Assembly: GCA_965261695.1 (NCBI GenBank)
Contig: OZ253474.1
Location: 310,001-374,000, forward strand
DNA from: Bin5 sp965261695
GTDB lineage: Bacteria; Chloroflexota; Anaerolineae; Caldilineales; Caldilineaceae
DNA: 64,000 nt
Reading direction: 5' to 3'
The notes beneath the pieces are model-generated. The model was not told the origin of the DNA, made no database searches, and saw only the letters and a program-made list of their open reading frames with translations. Below, piece by piece: positions 50,370 through 58,671 of the stretch (the stretch's first letter is position 1; each line of letters begins with the position of its first letter). Position numbers and translations under genes: made by a program.

Positions 50370-52190
50370 ATGTCAATTTCGATTGGATCGGAAGGACGCA
50401 GCGGCGGACCCCAGAACCTGCTGCGCAATATGGCAAACGAGGCCGACGGTAAGGCATTTGACGGCCAGGTCGTAGGGCGGCTGCTGGCTTACCTGCGGCC
50501 CCACCGCGCCAAGATGATCGTTGCCTTTGTCTTGATGCTGGTCGTAACCGGTCTGACCCTGGCAATCCCGCTTCTACTCAAAGTGGCGATCGACCGATAC
50601 ATTGCGGCCCGCGACGCGAGCGGGCTGGGGCAGATCTCGATCGTGATGGCGGCCATGTACGTGGCGCTTTTTGGGGCGGCGTCCGGCCAGCGTTTTCTGC
50701 TATCGTGGGTCGGTCAGCGTGTATTGGCGACGCTGCGGGTGCAGTTGATGCGCCACTTGCAGGCACTCTCCCTAGGGTACCACAACCGGCATATCGTCGG
50801 CGTAACGATTTCGCGCGTGATCAGTGATGTTGCGGTCATCAACGAACTGCTGTCGCAGGGGCTGATCAGCCTGATCGGCGATCTGCTGGTTCTGCTCGGC
50901 ATCATCGGTGTCTTGCTGGCGCTCAGCCCGTCGCTGGCGCTGCTCACATTCAGCATAATTCCGCTGATGCTGCTGGCGACGTATTGGTTCTCGCGGCGAG
51001 CAAGGGTCGCGTTTCGCCAGACGCGCCGCAGCGTGGCCGGCGTTGTCAGCACGTTGGCGGAGCACCTGACCGGGATGCGAGTGATCCAGGCGTTCGCGCA
51101 GGAAAAGGCGATGCGCAACCGCTTCGATTCGGCCAATCAGGACAATCGCAGCGCATTCGTGGATGCGATGTCCCTTTCTTTCGTCTTTCTGCCGACGGTC
51201 GAATTTCTGGCGGTACTGGCGACGGCTGTTGTCCTTTGGTTCGGCGGGCGGGCCGTCGCGCAGGGCGCGCTGGAGCTGGGCGTGCTGGTGGCGTTTCTTG
51301 CCTATGTGACCCGCTTCTTCCAGCCGGTGCAGGAGTTGAGCCAGCTCTACACGACCATGCAGTCGGCCATGGCCGGCGGTGAGCGAGTGTTGGAGCTGCT
51401 GGACGCGCGGCCCGACGTGCCTGATCCTGAGAGCGGCAAAGAGATGCCGGCGATCACCGGGCAGATCGAGCTGCGCCGGGTCAACTTTTCTTACGGCAGC
51501 GATGTGCCGGTCCTGCGCGACGTTAGTCTCGTGATCGAGGCGGGGCAGACTGTGGCTCTGGTCGGGCCGACGGGCGCGGGCAAGTCGACAATTGCCAATC
51601 TGGTGGCGCGCTTCTACGACGTGAGCGAAGGCGCAGTGCGCATCGACGATATTGATGTGCGAACTGTGACCCAGCAGTCGCTGCGTCGACAGACCGGCAT
51701 TGTTTCGCAAGAGCCATTTCTGTTCGCGGGCACGGTGCTCGACAACATCCGTTTCGGCCTGCCGGAAATCGACGCCGCCACCGTTGAGATGGCGGCGCAC
51801 CAGGCGAACGCGCACGAGTTCATCGCGGAACTGCCAAACGGCTACGAGACCGAAATCCTCGAAGGAGGCGCCAATCTGTCCATGGGGCAGCGTCAACTGA
51901 TCTGCATTGCGCGCGCGGTTCTAGCAGATCCCCGGATTCTGATCCTTGACGAGGCGACTGCCAGCGTGGATACGGCGACGGAGGTGCTGATCCAGGAGGC
52001 GCTCGACCGGCTGCTGAGCAGATGCACCGCAATCGTTATCGCGCACCGGCTGAGCACTATCCGCAAAGCGGACCTGATCTGCGTGATGCAGGAAGGGCAG
52101 ATAGTAAGCAAAGGGAGCCACGCCGAACTGTTGGGCGAGGACGGGCTGTACGCGGAACTGTACCGACGGCAGTTCATGGACAGGGAATAA
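50370..52190 (+). CDS. ABC exporter half-transporter, catalytic subunit
   Basis: The 606-residue partner has six membrane helices (about 45-335) and then an ATPase with Walker A GPTGAGKST (about 399), Walker B ILILDEATASVD with the catalytic Glu present and the switch His in IVIAHRLST. Its signature is LSMGQRQL rather than LSGGQ. In the dimer this altered signature faces the degenerate site of the first subunit, so the two sets of changes fall together in one inactive site, leaving one active site. This complementarity supports an obligate heterodimer. A sulfatase gene follows in the same direction. Confidence 0.92.
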   Translation: MSISIGSEGRSGGPQNLLRNMANEADGKAFDGQVVGRLLAYLRPHRAKMIVAFVLMLVVTGLTLAIPLLLKVAIDRYIAARDASGLGQISIVMAAMYVALFGAASGQRFLLSWVGQRVLATLRVQLMRHLQALSLGYHNRHIVGVTISRVISDVAVINELLSQGLISLIGDLLVLLGIIGVLLALSPSLALLTFSIIPLMLLATYWFSRRARVAFRQTRRSVAGVVSTLAEHLTGMRVIQAFAQEKAMRNRFDSANQDNRSAFVDAMSLSFVFLPTVEFLAVLATAVVLWFGGRAVAQGALELGVLVAFLAYVTRFFQPVQELSQLYTTMQSAMAGGERVLELLDARPDVPDPESGKEMPAITGQIELRRVNFSYGSDVPVLRDVSLVIEAGQTVALVGPTGAGKSTIANLVARFYDVSEGAVRIDDIDVRTVTQQSLRRQTGIVSQEPFLFAGTVLDNIRFGLPEIDAATVEMAAHQANAHEFIAELPNGYETEILEGGANLSMGQRQLICIARAVLADPRILILDEATASVDTATEVLIQEALDRLLSRCTAIVIAHRLSTIRKADLICVMQEGQIVSKGSHAELLGEDGLYAELYRRQFMDRE

Positions 52191-52316
52191 CGGCACTGAA
52201 CGCGACTGTGATCCCCAGCCGTTCAAACAGTAGCGGCGTGTGGCGGATCGCACCGGCCTGAACGCCATCGCGCCGGCGATCTGAACTCAGCCGTCCGAAA
52301 CAGGGGAGAGGCCAGA

Positions 52317-53663
52317 ATGTCAACCCAGCCGAACGTTATCTTCTTAATCGCCGACGACCACCGCGCCTCCGCGATTGGCGCATACGGTGATCCGACCGTG
52401 CGGACGCCGAATCTGGACCGGCTCTGTGACGAGGGTACATCATTCCACCAAAACTGTCACATGGGCGGGCTGAGGGCAGCGGTCTGCGTGCCGACGCGGG
52501 CCTGTGTTCACACTGGGGCGCACGTCTTCCGCACGTCAATCAGCAACGACATCAACGACATGCACGCGCTGCAAACGCTCGATCCGGGGCACACGTACCT
52601 GGCAGAACTGTTCCGCCTGAACGGGTACGCGACCTTCGCCACAGGGAAATGGCACAATGACATTCCCAGCTTCGCCCGCTCGTTTGGCGAGGCCGAGAAC
52701 GTGTTTTTCGGCGGCATGGACAGCCATTTCGCGGTTCCGGTGCAGGACCATGACCCGAGCGGCGCATACGACCGCAGCCGCCAGCGCATCGGCGATCAGT
52801 TTTCAACCGATCTGTTTGGAGATGCGGCGATCCGCTTTGTTGAGCGACAGGACGGCAGCCGGCCTTTCTTTCTCTATTGCGCGTTCACCGCGCCGCACGA
52901 TCCGCGCACGCCGCCACCGGACTGGGTCGACGAGTACACCCCCGAGGCAATGCCGCTGCCGCCCAATTTCATGGGGAGGCATCCTTTCGACAACGGGGAT
53001 CTGTGGTTACGCGATGAGATGCTGGCCGAGTTCCCGCGCACGCCCGAGGAAACGCGGCGGCATATCGCCGAATACTACGGGATGATCTCGGACATTGACG
53101 AAAAGATCGGGGAAATCCTGGACGCGCTGACGCGTAAGGGACTGGCCGACAATACGATCGTCGTTTACACTGCCGATCATGGCCTGTCGGTGGGCCAGCA
53201 CGGTCTGCTGGGCAAGCAGAATCTGTACGATCACAGCGTGCGCGTCCCGCTGCTGCTGCGCGGGCCGGGCGTGCCCCAGGGCAAGCGCGTGGACGCCCTC
53301 ACCCACACTTACGACCTGTACCCGACTCTGTGCGAGTTGGCAGGGCTGGCGGTTTCCGCGCAGGTCGATGGACTGAGCCTCGCGCCGCTGATGGACGGCA
53401 CTGCTACGGTTACGCGGCCCTACCTGCATTCTGTCTACATGCATGTGCAACGGATGGTGCGTGACCGTGAGTGGAAGCTGATCAGCTACCGGCCGGATGG
53501 GGACGAGGGCTGCGACCGCACACAACTATTCCACATTGCCTCGGACCCGTGGGAGTTGAACGATCTGGCGGAAGACCGAAGCTCGGCGGCTGAGCGGGAA
53601 CGGCTGGAGCGGGAGTTGGCGCGCTGGCAGGTCGAGGTACGAGATCCTCTGCTGGCGGCGTGA
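52317..53663 (+). CDS. Sulfatase (alkaline phosphatase superfamily), second gene
   Basis: A 448-residue sulfatase. The metal-binding pair D13-D14 lies in VIFLIADDHRASAIG, the formylglycine motif is CVPTRACVHTG with C57 as the modified residue, and VYTADHGLSVGQHG carries later metal ligands. The motif keeps the C-x-P-x-R core but has Thr in place of the usual Ser/Ala. This sequence type resembles choline- and heparan-type sulfatases. No signal peptide is visible. AGGGGAGAGG stands before the ATG. It follows the exporter by about 125 bases, and a functional link is possible but not shown. Confidence 0.9.
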   Translation: MSTQPNVIFLIADDHRASAIGAYGDPTVRTPNLDRLCDEGTSFHQNCHMGGLRAAVCVPTRACVHTGAHVFRTSISNDINDMHALQTLDPGHTYLAELFRLNGYATFATGKWHNDIPSFARSFGEAENVFFGGMDSHFAVPVQDHDPSGAYDRSRQRIGDQFSTDLFGDAAIRFVERQDGSRPFFLYCAFTAPHDPRTPPPDWVDEYTPEAMPLPPNFMGRHPFDNGDLWLRDEMLAEFPRTPEETRRHIAEYYGMISDIDEKIGEILDALTRKGLADNTIVVYTADHGLSVGQHGLLGKQNLYDHSVRVPLLLRGPGVPQGKRVDALTHTYDLYPTLCELAGLAVSAQVDGLSLAPLMDGTATVTRPYLHSVYMHVQRMVRDREWKLISYRPDGDEGCDRTQLFHIASDPWELNDLAEDRSSAAERERLERELARWQVEVRDPLLAA

Positions 53664-53687
53664 ATTGTTGAAGCCGTCTGCATCTGT

Positions 53688-54323
53688 CTACAACATCCGA
53701 CCACTTGAAAGGATAAGGCGATAACCGGCCTTCTTGATCGACTCCCGTACGGCCAGGCGCACACGGCAACAGAAACAGGTGGGTACGATCTCGCCTTGCA
53801 GATGACGGGCGGCGCGTTCAAGTAGCAGGGCAAAACGTTCCACATCCCTTACAGTCAGGTTGAACTTTAGCTCCCCTACAATCCATATCGAGGTATCGGG
53901 ACGAGCCGGGTCATGGGCTTTGCCGAGGAGATCGATCTCTTCTTCCGTTCCGTCCCACGTCTGCCAGGCGCGCTCGAGTTCGTCAACCCGCCAACCAAGC
54001 TCACGCTCCAACAGATCGTGGATCATGATTGCGGCCACGCCTTCCGGGGCGCCGCCCATCCGGTTGCTTAGTCCGCCCACTTGACGGGCTAGTTGCTGGA
54101 TTGCGTATTACGTACGCTGTTGAGTCTCTACCAACGAATCCATACGTTGTTCGGTACGCTGCTGGGCTTCTGCCAATTCGCGTACGATCTCTTTGAGTTC
54201 GTTGAAGTCATCGCGTCGCACGAGATCGTTGTAGGCATTGAAGATGACTTCCGCCAATACCTCGGCCTGTTCTTCGGCAAATACATTTCCAAGTTGCTCG
54301 AGCATGAGCGTGCGGTTTGCCAT
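53688..54323 (-). pseudogene. DUF3782-like PD-(D/E)xK nuclease-fold protein interrupted by TAA
   Basis: Two frames on the minus strand are parts of one gene. The upstream part (54323-54108) has MANRTLMLEQLG, DDFNELKEIVRELAEAQQRTEQRMD and ends ETQQRT. After TAA (54110-54108) the same frame goes on YAIQQLARQVGGLSNRMGG and through GWRVDELERAWQTWDGTEEEIDLLG and WIVGELKFNLTVRDVERFA, up to GYRLILSSGRML. This coiled coil plus nuclease-like domain (E ... D-x-L ... E-x-K) is a single protein elsewhere. GAA to TAA is a one-base change. The E-L-K of VGELKF is the nuclease motif, yet no activity is known for the group. Confidence 0.8.
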
Positions 54324-54479
54324 CGCAATTGATCTCCACCTGGATTCCAATGAAGCCATCGCCTGCCGCTGAATATAGCATCGGCGCACAACTTTCGTTC
54401 GGACGAATTCAGTGGGAATCCGCCAAAACATACAAAGACACTCGGTTCAGAGAAGAGGCGAACAGAACTTTCTAAGGTT

Positions 54480-54530
54480 GTGCAACTTGCCGCATCCGAT
54501 AGTTGCACATCTTACAGAATTATATATAAT
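54480..54530 (+). promoter_or_regulatory. Promoter of the ilv-leu operon with an inverted repeat
   Basis: TATAAT (54525-54530) follows TTGCAC (54503-54508) at 16 bases. The -35 element is part of a perfect inverted repeat, GTGCAACT (54480-54487) and AGTTGCAC (54501-54508), with 13 bases between the arms. A dimeric regulator bound there would meet RNA polymerase directly. The expected start near 54537 lies 45 bases before the leader peptide ATG. Confidence 0.65.
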
Positions 54531-54581
54531 AGTGTGAAGTGTGAAGCGATTCACCGACTTGGTTGCTATTTTGAGCGAAAA

Positions 54582-54704
54582 ATGACAGTTTTTCCACTGG
54601 CAGACACGATTATTGCCCTCGTCATCCTTCTTCTCGGTCTCGTAGCCCTTCTTGTAAGCGGCTTGGGGCCGTGTGGGGTTGGCGAAGGCGCAGAAGCTCA
54701 GTAG
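54582..54704 (+). CDS. Putative ilv leader peptide, rich in Ile, Leu and Val
   Basis: A 40-residue frame begins MTVFPLADTIIALVILLL and goes on GLVALLVSGLG; 17 of its residues are Ile, Leu or Val, most within a 25-residue block. It lies between the promoter and a strong terminator-like hairpin before ilvB, the layout of leader-peptide attenuation. Just after the block, GGCTTGGGG (54660-54668) can pair, with one bulge, with CCCCAGCC (54739-54746) in the 5' arm and loop of the terminator, offering an antiterminator. The ribosome site is weak (GAGCG). A tiny membrane protein is the other reading. Confidence 0.6.
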   Translation: MTVFPLADTIIALVILLLGLVALLVSGLGPCGVGEGAEAQ

Positions 54705-54731
54705 CCGAGGCTTCTCGCTCAGGTCAGTGCG

Positions 54732-54764
54732 GACCCTTCCCCAGCCGGGAAGGGTCTTTTGTTT
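54732..54764 (+). terminator. Attenuator terminator upstream of ilvB
   Basis: GACCCTTCCC (54732-54741) and GGGAAGGGTC (54747-54756) are perfect complements around a 5-base loop. TTTTGTTT follows at once. It stands 28 bases after the leader-peptide stop and about 140 before ilvB, and no gene ends here, so it should decide whether transcription enters the operon. Confidence 0.85.
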
Positions 54765-54902
54765 AGGTAAGATTCGGATGACGCCTAACGACGCCGGGGC
54801 AGGTCGCCTTAGCGCCGCGGGGGAGGCGCCACGCAGACGCCGGACCACCGATCTGTGAAGAACGAGCCGACCACGATTGAGTCAGTGTGCAGGAGGAGAT
54901 AG

Positions 54903-56693
54903 ATGGCACTAGCCAAAAGAGAACCGACCGATAGCGGGTACGACCTGGGTCCCCAGGAGATGAGCGGTTCGCGGATGATCTGGGAAGCGCTATTGCGGGA
55001 AGGGATCGATTTGGTCTTTGGCCACCCGGGCGGCGCAATTCTGCCAGCCTATGATGCGTTGGCCGAATACCAGGGGGACGGGCGCATCCATCACGTACTC
55101 GTAAGGCACGAGCAGTGCGCCGCGCACATGGCCGACGGCTATGCCAGGGCGACGGGCCGGGTGGGCGTCTGTATCGTCACCAGCGGGCCGGGCGCAACGA
55201 ATCTCGTCACCGGGCTGGCGACGGCACAGATGGACAGCGTGCCGATCGTCGCCATAACCGGCCAGGTTCCGACAAATCTGCTGGGAACTGACGCATTTCA
55301 GGAGTCGGATGTGGTTGGCGTCACGCAGCCGGTGTGCAAACACAACTATCTGGTTACGGACATTGCAGAGTTGCCGCTGGTGATGAAAGAGGCATTTTAT
55401 ATCGCCCGCGAAGGCCGACCTGGTGTGGTGCTGGTCGACATCTGTAAGGATGTGCAGAATGAGACCGGCACATTCCGTTACGACTTCGAAATCAATCTGC
55501 CCGGCTTTGAACCCTGGCCGGAATACAGTGTCGAAGCGGTGCAGGCGGCGGCAGACCTGCTGAATGAGGCCGAACGCCCGCTGATCCTGGCCGGACACGG
55601 CGTTCATCTTTCCAATACGAGTGAAGAGTTGCTGCAACTGGTGGAGAAGGCCGGAATTCCGGTGGTGACAACGCTGCTGGGCACGGGCAACATCCCGGAG
55701 ACGCACCCGCTGAGTTTGGGGATGGGGGGCATGCACGGCGAGGCGTATGCTAACCGGGCCGTGCAGGCGTGCGATGTGCTGTTGGCAATGGGAATGCGTT
55801 TCGATGACCGCATCACTGGCCGCCTGGACCGCTTCGCCGCTAACGCCCATATCATCCATTTCGAGCTGGACCGGGCAGAGGTCGGCAAGAACATCGTTCC
55901 TGAAGTGGCAGTGGTCGGGGATCTGGCCGAGACGCTGCCGGCGTTTCTCCCGCTCATCAAAGAGCGGCGTCACAAGGAATGGGTGGAGACGCTCGACGAA
56001 TGGCGCGCGGAGACGGACGAGGCGGACATCATCCAGTACGAGGTCGAGGAGTTGATCCCGCCCTATGTGATCCGCCAACTGTGGCATGCGACCGAACGAA
56101 CGGACCAACGGGTGATCGTGGTCACCGATGTTGGCCAGCATCAGATGTGGGAGAGCCAGTATTATGTCCATGAACAGGCGGGGATGCTGCTGACCAGCGG
56201 CGGGCTGGGCACGATGGGATACGCGTTGCCGGCGGCTTTGGGCGCGCAAATCTCCGACCCGAAGGCGCTGGTGTGGTGTGTGGCCGGGGACGGCGGCTTC
56301 CAGATGACGTTGCAAGAGCTGGCGACCATTCAGCAGGAGAAGCTGCCGGTCAAGATAGCCATCATCAACAACGGATTCCTGGGCATGGTGCGCCAGTGGC
56401 AGCAGATTTTCTACGACAAGCGCTACGTGGGTACGCCGATTCTCTCGCCAGACTACGTGAAACTGGCTGATGCCTACGGCATCCCCGCCGCGGTGGTGCG
56501 CCATCCGAGCGAAGTGGTGCCCGTTCTGGAGCAGGCGCATGCGACCGACGGGCCATACCTGGTCGAATTCCAGGTTAAGGAAGAGATCAACGTCTACCCA
56601 ATGGTGGCCCCGGGCGCGGCAGTGGACGAGTTGATCCGGCGGCCCAAACCGGGTTATGCGCAGGGATACAGCGGCATTAAGCCCAGTTGGTAA
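54903..56693 (+). CDS. ilvB: Acetolactate synthase, large (catalytic) subunit
   Basis: A thiamine-diphosphate enzyme of 596 residues, the first common step of valine, leucine and isoleucine synthesis. The catalytic Glu lies in VRHEQCAAHMADGYAR (about residue 73), the FAD-binding middle domain follows, and the cofactor motif GDGGFQMTLQELATIQ ... IAIINN is near 459-488. The length is normal for the biosynthetic, regulated enzyme with a separate small subunit, which is the next gene. GGAGGAG precedes the ATG closely. The operon is ilvB, ilvN, ilvC and leuA. Confidence 0.96.
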   Translation: MALAKREPTDSGYDLGPQEMSGSRMIWEALLREGIDLVFGHPGGAILPAYDALAEYQGDGRIHHVLVRHEQCAAHMADGYARATGRVGVCIVTSGPGATNLVTGLATAQMDSVPIVAITGQVPTNLLGTDAFQESDVVGVTQPVCKHNYLVTDIAELPLVMKEAFYIAREGRPGVVLVDICKDVQNETGTFRYDFEINLPGFEPWPEYSVEAVQAAADLLNEAERPLILAGHGVHLSNTSEELLQLVEKAGIPVVTTLLGTGNIPETHPLSLGMGGMHGEAYANRAVQACDVLLAMGMRFDDRITGRLDRFAANAHIIHFELDRAEVGKNIVPEVAVVGDLAETLPAFLPLIKERRHKEWVETLDEWRAETDEADIIQYEVEELIPPYVIRQLWHATERTDQRVIVVTDVGQHQMWESQYYVHEQAGMLLTSGGLGTMGYALPAALGAQISDPKALVWCVAGDGGFQMTLQELATIQQEKLPVKIAIINNGFLGMVRQWQQIFYDKRYVGTPILSPDYVKLADAYGIPAAVVRHPSEVVPVLEQAHATDGPYLVEFQVKEEINVYPMVAPGAAVDELIRRPKPGYAQGYSGIKPSW

Positions 56694-56805
56694 CGTCAAT
56701 CTGATTTTGTGATAGTCATCTAATCTTTGTCAGCTTTCGCTTGCGCGGCTTGCGCCAGCAACAGAGAGATGCAGGCAGGACGCCTGCGAACCCAGGGGGA
56801 GACGA

Positions 56806-57366
56806 ATGCCATACACTCTAGTTGCCTGGATGCGCGATAAGCCCGGTGTTCTGAATCGGGTGTCGGGAATGCTGCGCAGGCGCAACTTCAATATCGACAG
56901 CCTTCAGGTCAGCCACAGTGAGACACCGGGCATTAGCCGCATGACCTTCGTGGTGGACGGGGACGAGCGGGTGGCGGACCAGGTGGTCAAACAGCTGCGC
57001 AAGGTGGTGGACGTTACCGCGGTGGAGGACATTACCAACCGGTTGGCGATCCTGCGCGAGTTGGCGCTGATTCGGGTGCGGTCGACGCCGGCGACGCGCG
57101 GCGAGATCATGCAGTTCGCAGAGATCTATCGGGCGCAGATCGTGGATGTCAACGCCGAGAATCTTGTCGTGCAGGCGGTTGGAACAGAAGACAAGGTCGA
57201 TTCGCTGATTGAGCTGCTGCGACCGTTCGGCATTGAGGAGATGGTGCGCACAGGGCGGGTTGCGCTTTGCCGAGGAGACGAGCGGCCCAAGCGAAAGAAG
57301 TCGTCCACCGCGATCTTCAAGGCCGCGGCCAGCCTGAACGGCAACGGACGCAGCGATCAGAAGTAG
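56806..57366 (+). CDS. ilvN: Acetolactate synthase, small (regulatory) subunit
   Basis: The 186-residue subunit has an N-terminal ACT domain, YTLVAWMRDKPGVLNRVSGML followed by RRNFNIDSLQVSHSE (split from one stretch), where valine binds, and a C-terminal domain with ALIRVRSTPATRGEIMQFAEIYRA. It activates the large subunit and gives feedback inhibition. The start ATG has GGGGGAGA upstream. The last 25 residues (RPKRKKSSTAIFKAAASLNG) are basic and not part of the core. It lies 112 bases after ilvB and 108 before ilvC. Confidence 0.95.
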   Translation: MPYTLVAWMRDKPGVLNRVSGMLRRRNFNIDSLQVSHSETPGISRMTFVVDGDERVADQVVKQLRKVVDVTAVEDITNRLAILRELALIRVRSTPATRGEIMQFAEIYRAQIVDVNAENLVVQAVGTEDKVDSLIELLRPFGIEEMVRTGRVALCRGDERPKRKKSSTAIFKAAASLNGNGRSDQK

Positions 57367-57474
57367 ATTGGGAAACATAAAGCTGGCGCTGAACGTCTAA
57401 TACAGTTATGCGCCCATTGATTGGGCGGTCGCGGCGACTGTAAATTACACGAAACCAGAATCCCGGAGGAAACA

Positions 57475-58476
57475 GTGACGACGATCTACTATGAGAGCGA
57501 TGCCGATATTGGTCAGATCAGCGGCAAGAAGATCGCCGTGATCGGATACGGCAGTCAGGGCCATGCCCATGCGCTGAATATGAAGGACAGCGGCCAGGAC
57601 GTGCGCATCGGCTTGCACGAAGGCAGCCGCAGCAAGGCAAAGGCCGAGGCCGATGGATTGCGCGTGGTGAGTGTAGCCGATGCGGCGCGGGAAGCGGACA
57701 TGATTATGATCGTGATTCCCGATCCGATTCAGGGAAATGTATATGAGGAAAAGATCGCGCCCAACCTGACGCCGGGCAACACGCTGATGTTCGCTCATGG
57801 ATTCAACGTTCGCTACGGCTTCATCGTCGCGCCGGACAACGTTGATGTGTCGATGGTGGCGCCGAAAGCCCCCGGCCATCGCGTGCGGGAGGTCTTTATC
57901 GAAGGGTCAGGCGTGCCGGCGTTGGTCGCCATTCATCAGGACGCGTCGGGCAATGCTTTGGCCAACGCGCTCGCCTACGCCAAGGCGATCGGCTCAACCC
58001 GCGCCGGCGTATTGGCGACGACGTTCGCGGAGGAGACGGAGACCGATCTATTCGGCGAGCAGACGGTGTTGTGCGGCGGCGTGAGCGAACTGATCAAGGC
58101 CGGCTTCGAGGTTCTGGTTGACGCCGGATACCAGCCGGAGATCGCCTATTTTGAATGTCTGCACGAACTCAAGTTGATCGTCGATCTTATGTACCAGGGC
58201 GGGCTGAGCTACATGCGCTACAGCATCAGCGACACCGCTGAATGGGGCGACTATAGGAGCGGCCAGAGCGTGATCACCGAGGATACGAAGGCGTCGATGA
58301 GGAAGATTCTAGCAGACATCCAGTCGGGCGCCTTCGCAGAGGAGTGGATGGACGAGTACCACGGCGGCGGCAAAATCTACTACGAGCGGCGCCGGACTGA
58401 ACAGAATCAGCAGTTGGAGAACGTGGGCAAGGAACTACGCAGGATGATGACTTTCCTGGACGCCAAGGAAATCTGA
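57475..58476 (+). CDS. ilvC: Ketol-acid reductoisomerase
   Basis: The 333-residue class I enzyme turns acetolactate into dihydroxyisovalerate with NADPH and magnesium. The cofactor loop GYGSQGHAHALN is near residues 24-35, and the SRSK residues after the second strand favour NADPH. The acidic magnesium sites lie in FAEETETDLFGEQTVLCGG (about 190-208) and the later E-rich segment. The start is GTG with GGAGG five bases before it; the frame is open 18 codons further up but without a ribosome site. Confidence 0.96.
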   Translation: MTTIYYESDADIGQISGKKIAVIGYGSQGHAHALNMKDSGQDVRIGLHEGSRSKAKAEADGLRVVSVADAAREADMIMIVIPDPIQGNVYEEKIAPNLTPGNTLMFAHGFNVRYGFIVAPDNVDVSMVAPKAPGHRVREVFIEGSGVPALVAIHQDASGNALANALAYAKAIGSTRAGVLATTFAEETETDLFGEQTVLCGGVSELIKAGFEVLVDAGYQPEIAYFECLHELKLIVDLMYQGGLSYMRYSISDTAEWGDYRSGQSVITEDTKASMRKILADIQSGAFAEEWMDEYHGGGKIYYERRRTEQNQQLENVGKELRRMMTFLDAKEI

Positions 58477-58521
58477 GCTTTGCATGGCGGGCGAATCGCA
58501 TTAGGAAAGGAGGTGTTGAAC

Positions 58522-58671
58522 ATGGATGATGGCCTTAGTGATCTTATGCGCGAAGGCAGTTCGCACCACACAACTGCAGAATCCCTGGCCGCAAACGGCG
58601 CGGGCGAACGAAACCGTCATCTTTCGATCAGATCACCTCTGGAGGCACCTTGCAATGACGACTACGAGTGA
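58522..58671 (+). CDS. Small ORF with a strong ribosome site, overlapping the leuA start
   Basis: A 49-residue frame begins MDDGLSDLMREGSSHH and is preceded by AAAGGAGGTG (58506-58515), the best ribosome site in the window, eight bases before its ATG. It runs past the leuA ATG (58655) and ends at 58671 in another frame, so the two would be coupled by termination and restart. The peptide is hydrophilic and has no run of leucine codons, which argues against simple leucine attenuation. I do not recognise it. It may serve only to bring ribosomes to leuA. Confidence 0.5.
   Translation: MDDGLSDLMREGSSHHTTAESLAANGAGERNRHLSIRSPLEAPCNDDYE

Noticed and set aside
22545..54110. Stop-codon reassignment to explain interrupted genes
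   Set aside because: All three stop codons are involved, and the same codons end many intact genes in the window.
54990..56699. 569-residue open frame on the minus strand
   Set aside because: Exact antisense of ilvB with no domain text; a shadow of codon bias.
58526..58654. N-terminal extension of leuA by 43 codons
   Set aside because: No ribosome site fits that start, the residues look non-coding, and a well-placed GGAGG precedes ATG 58655.
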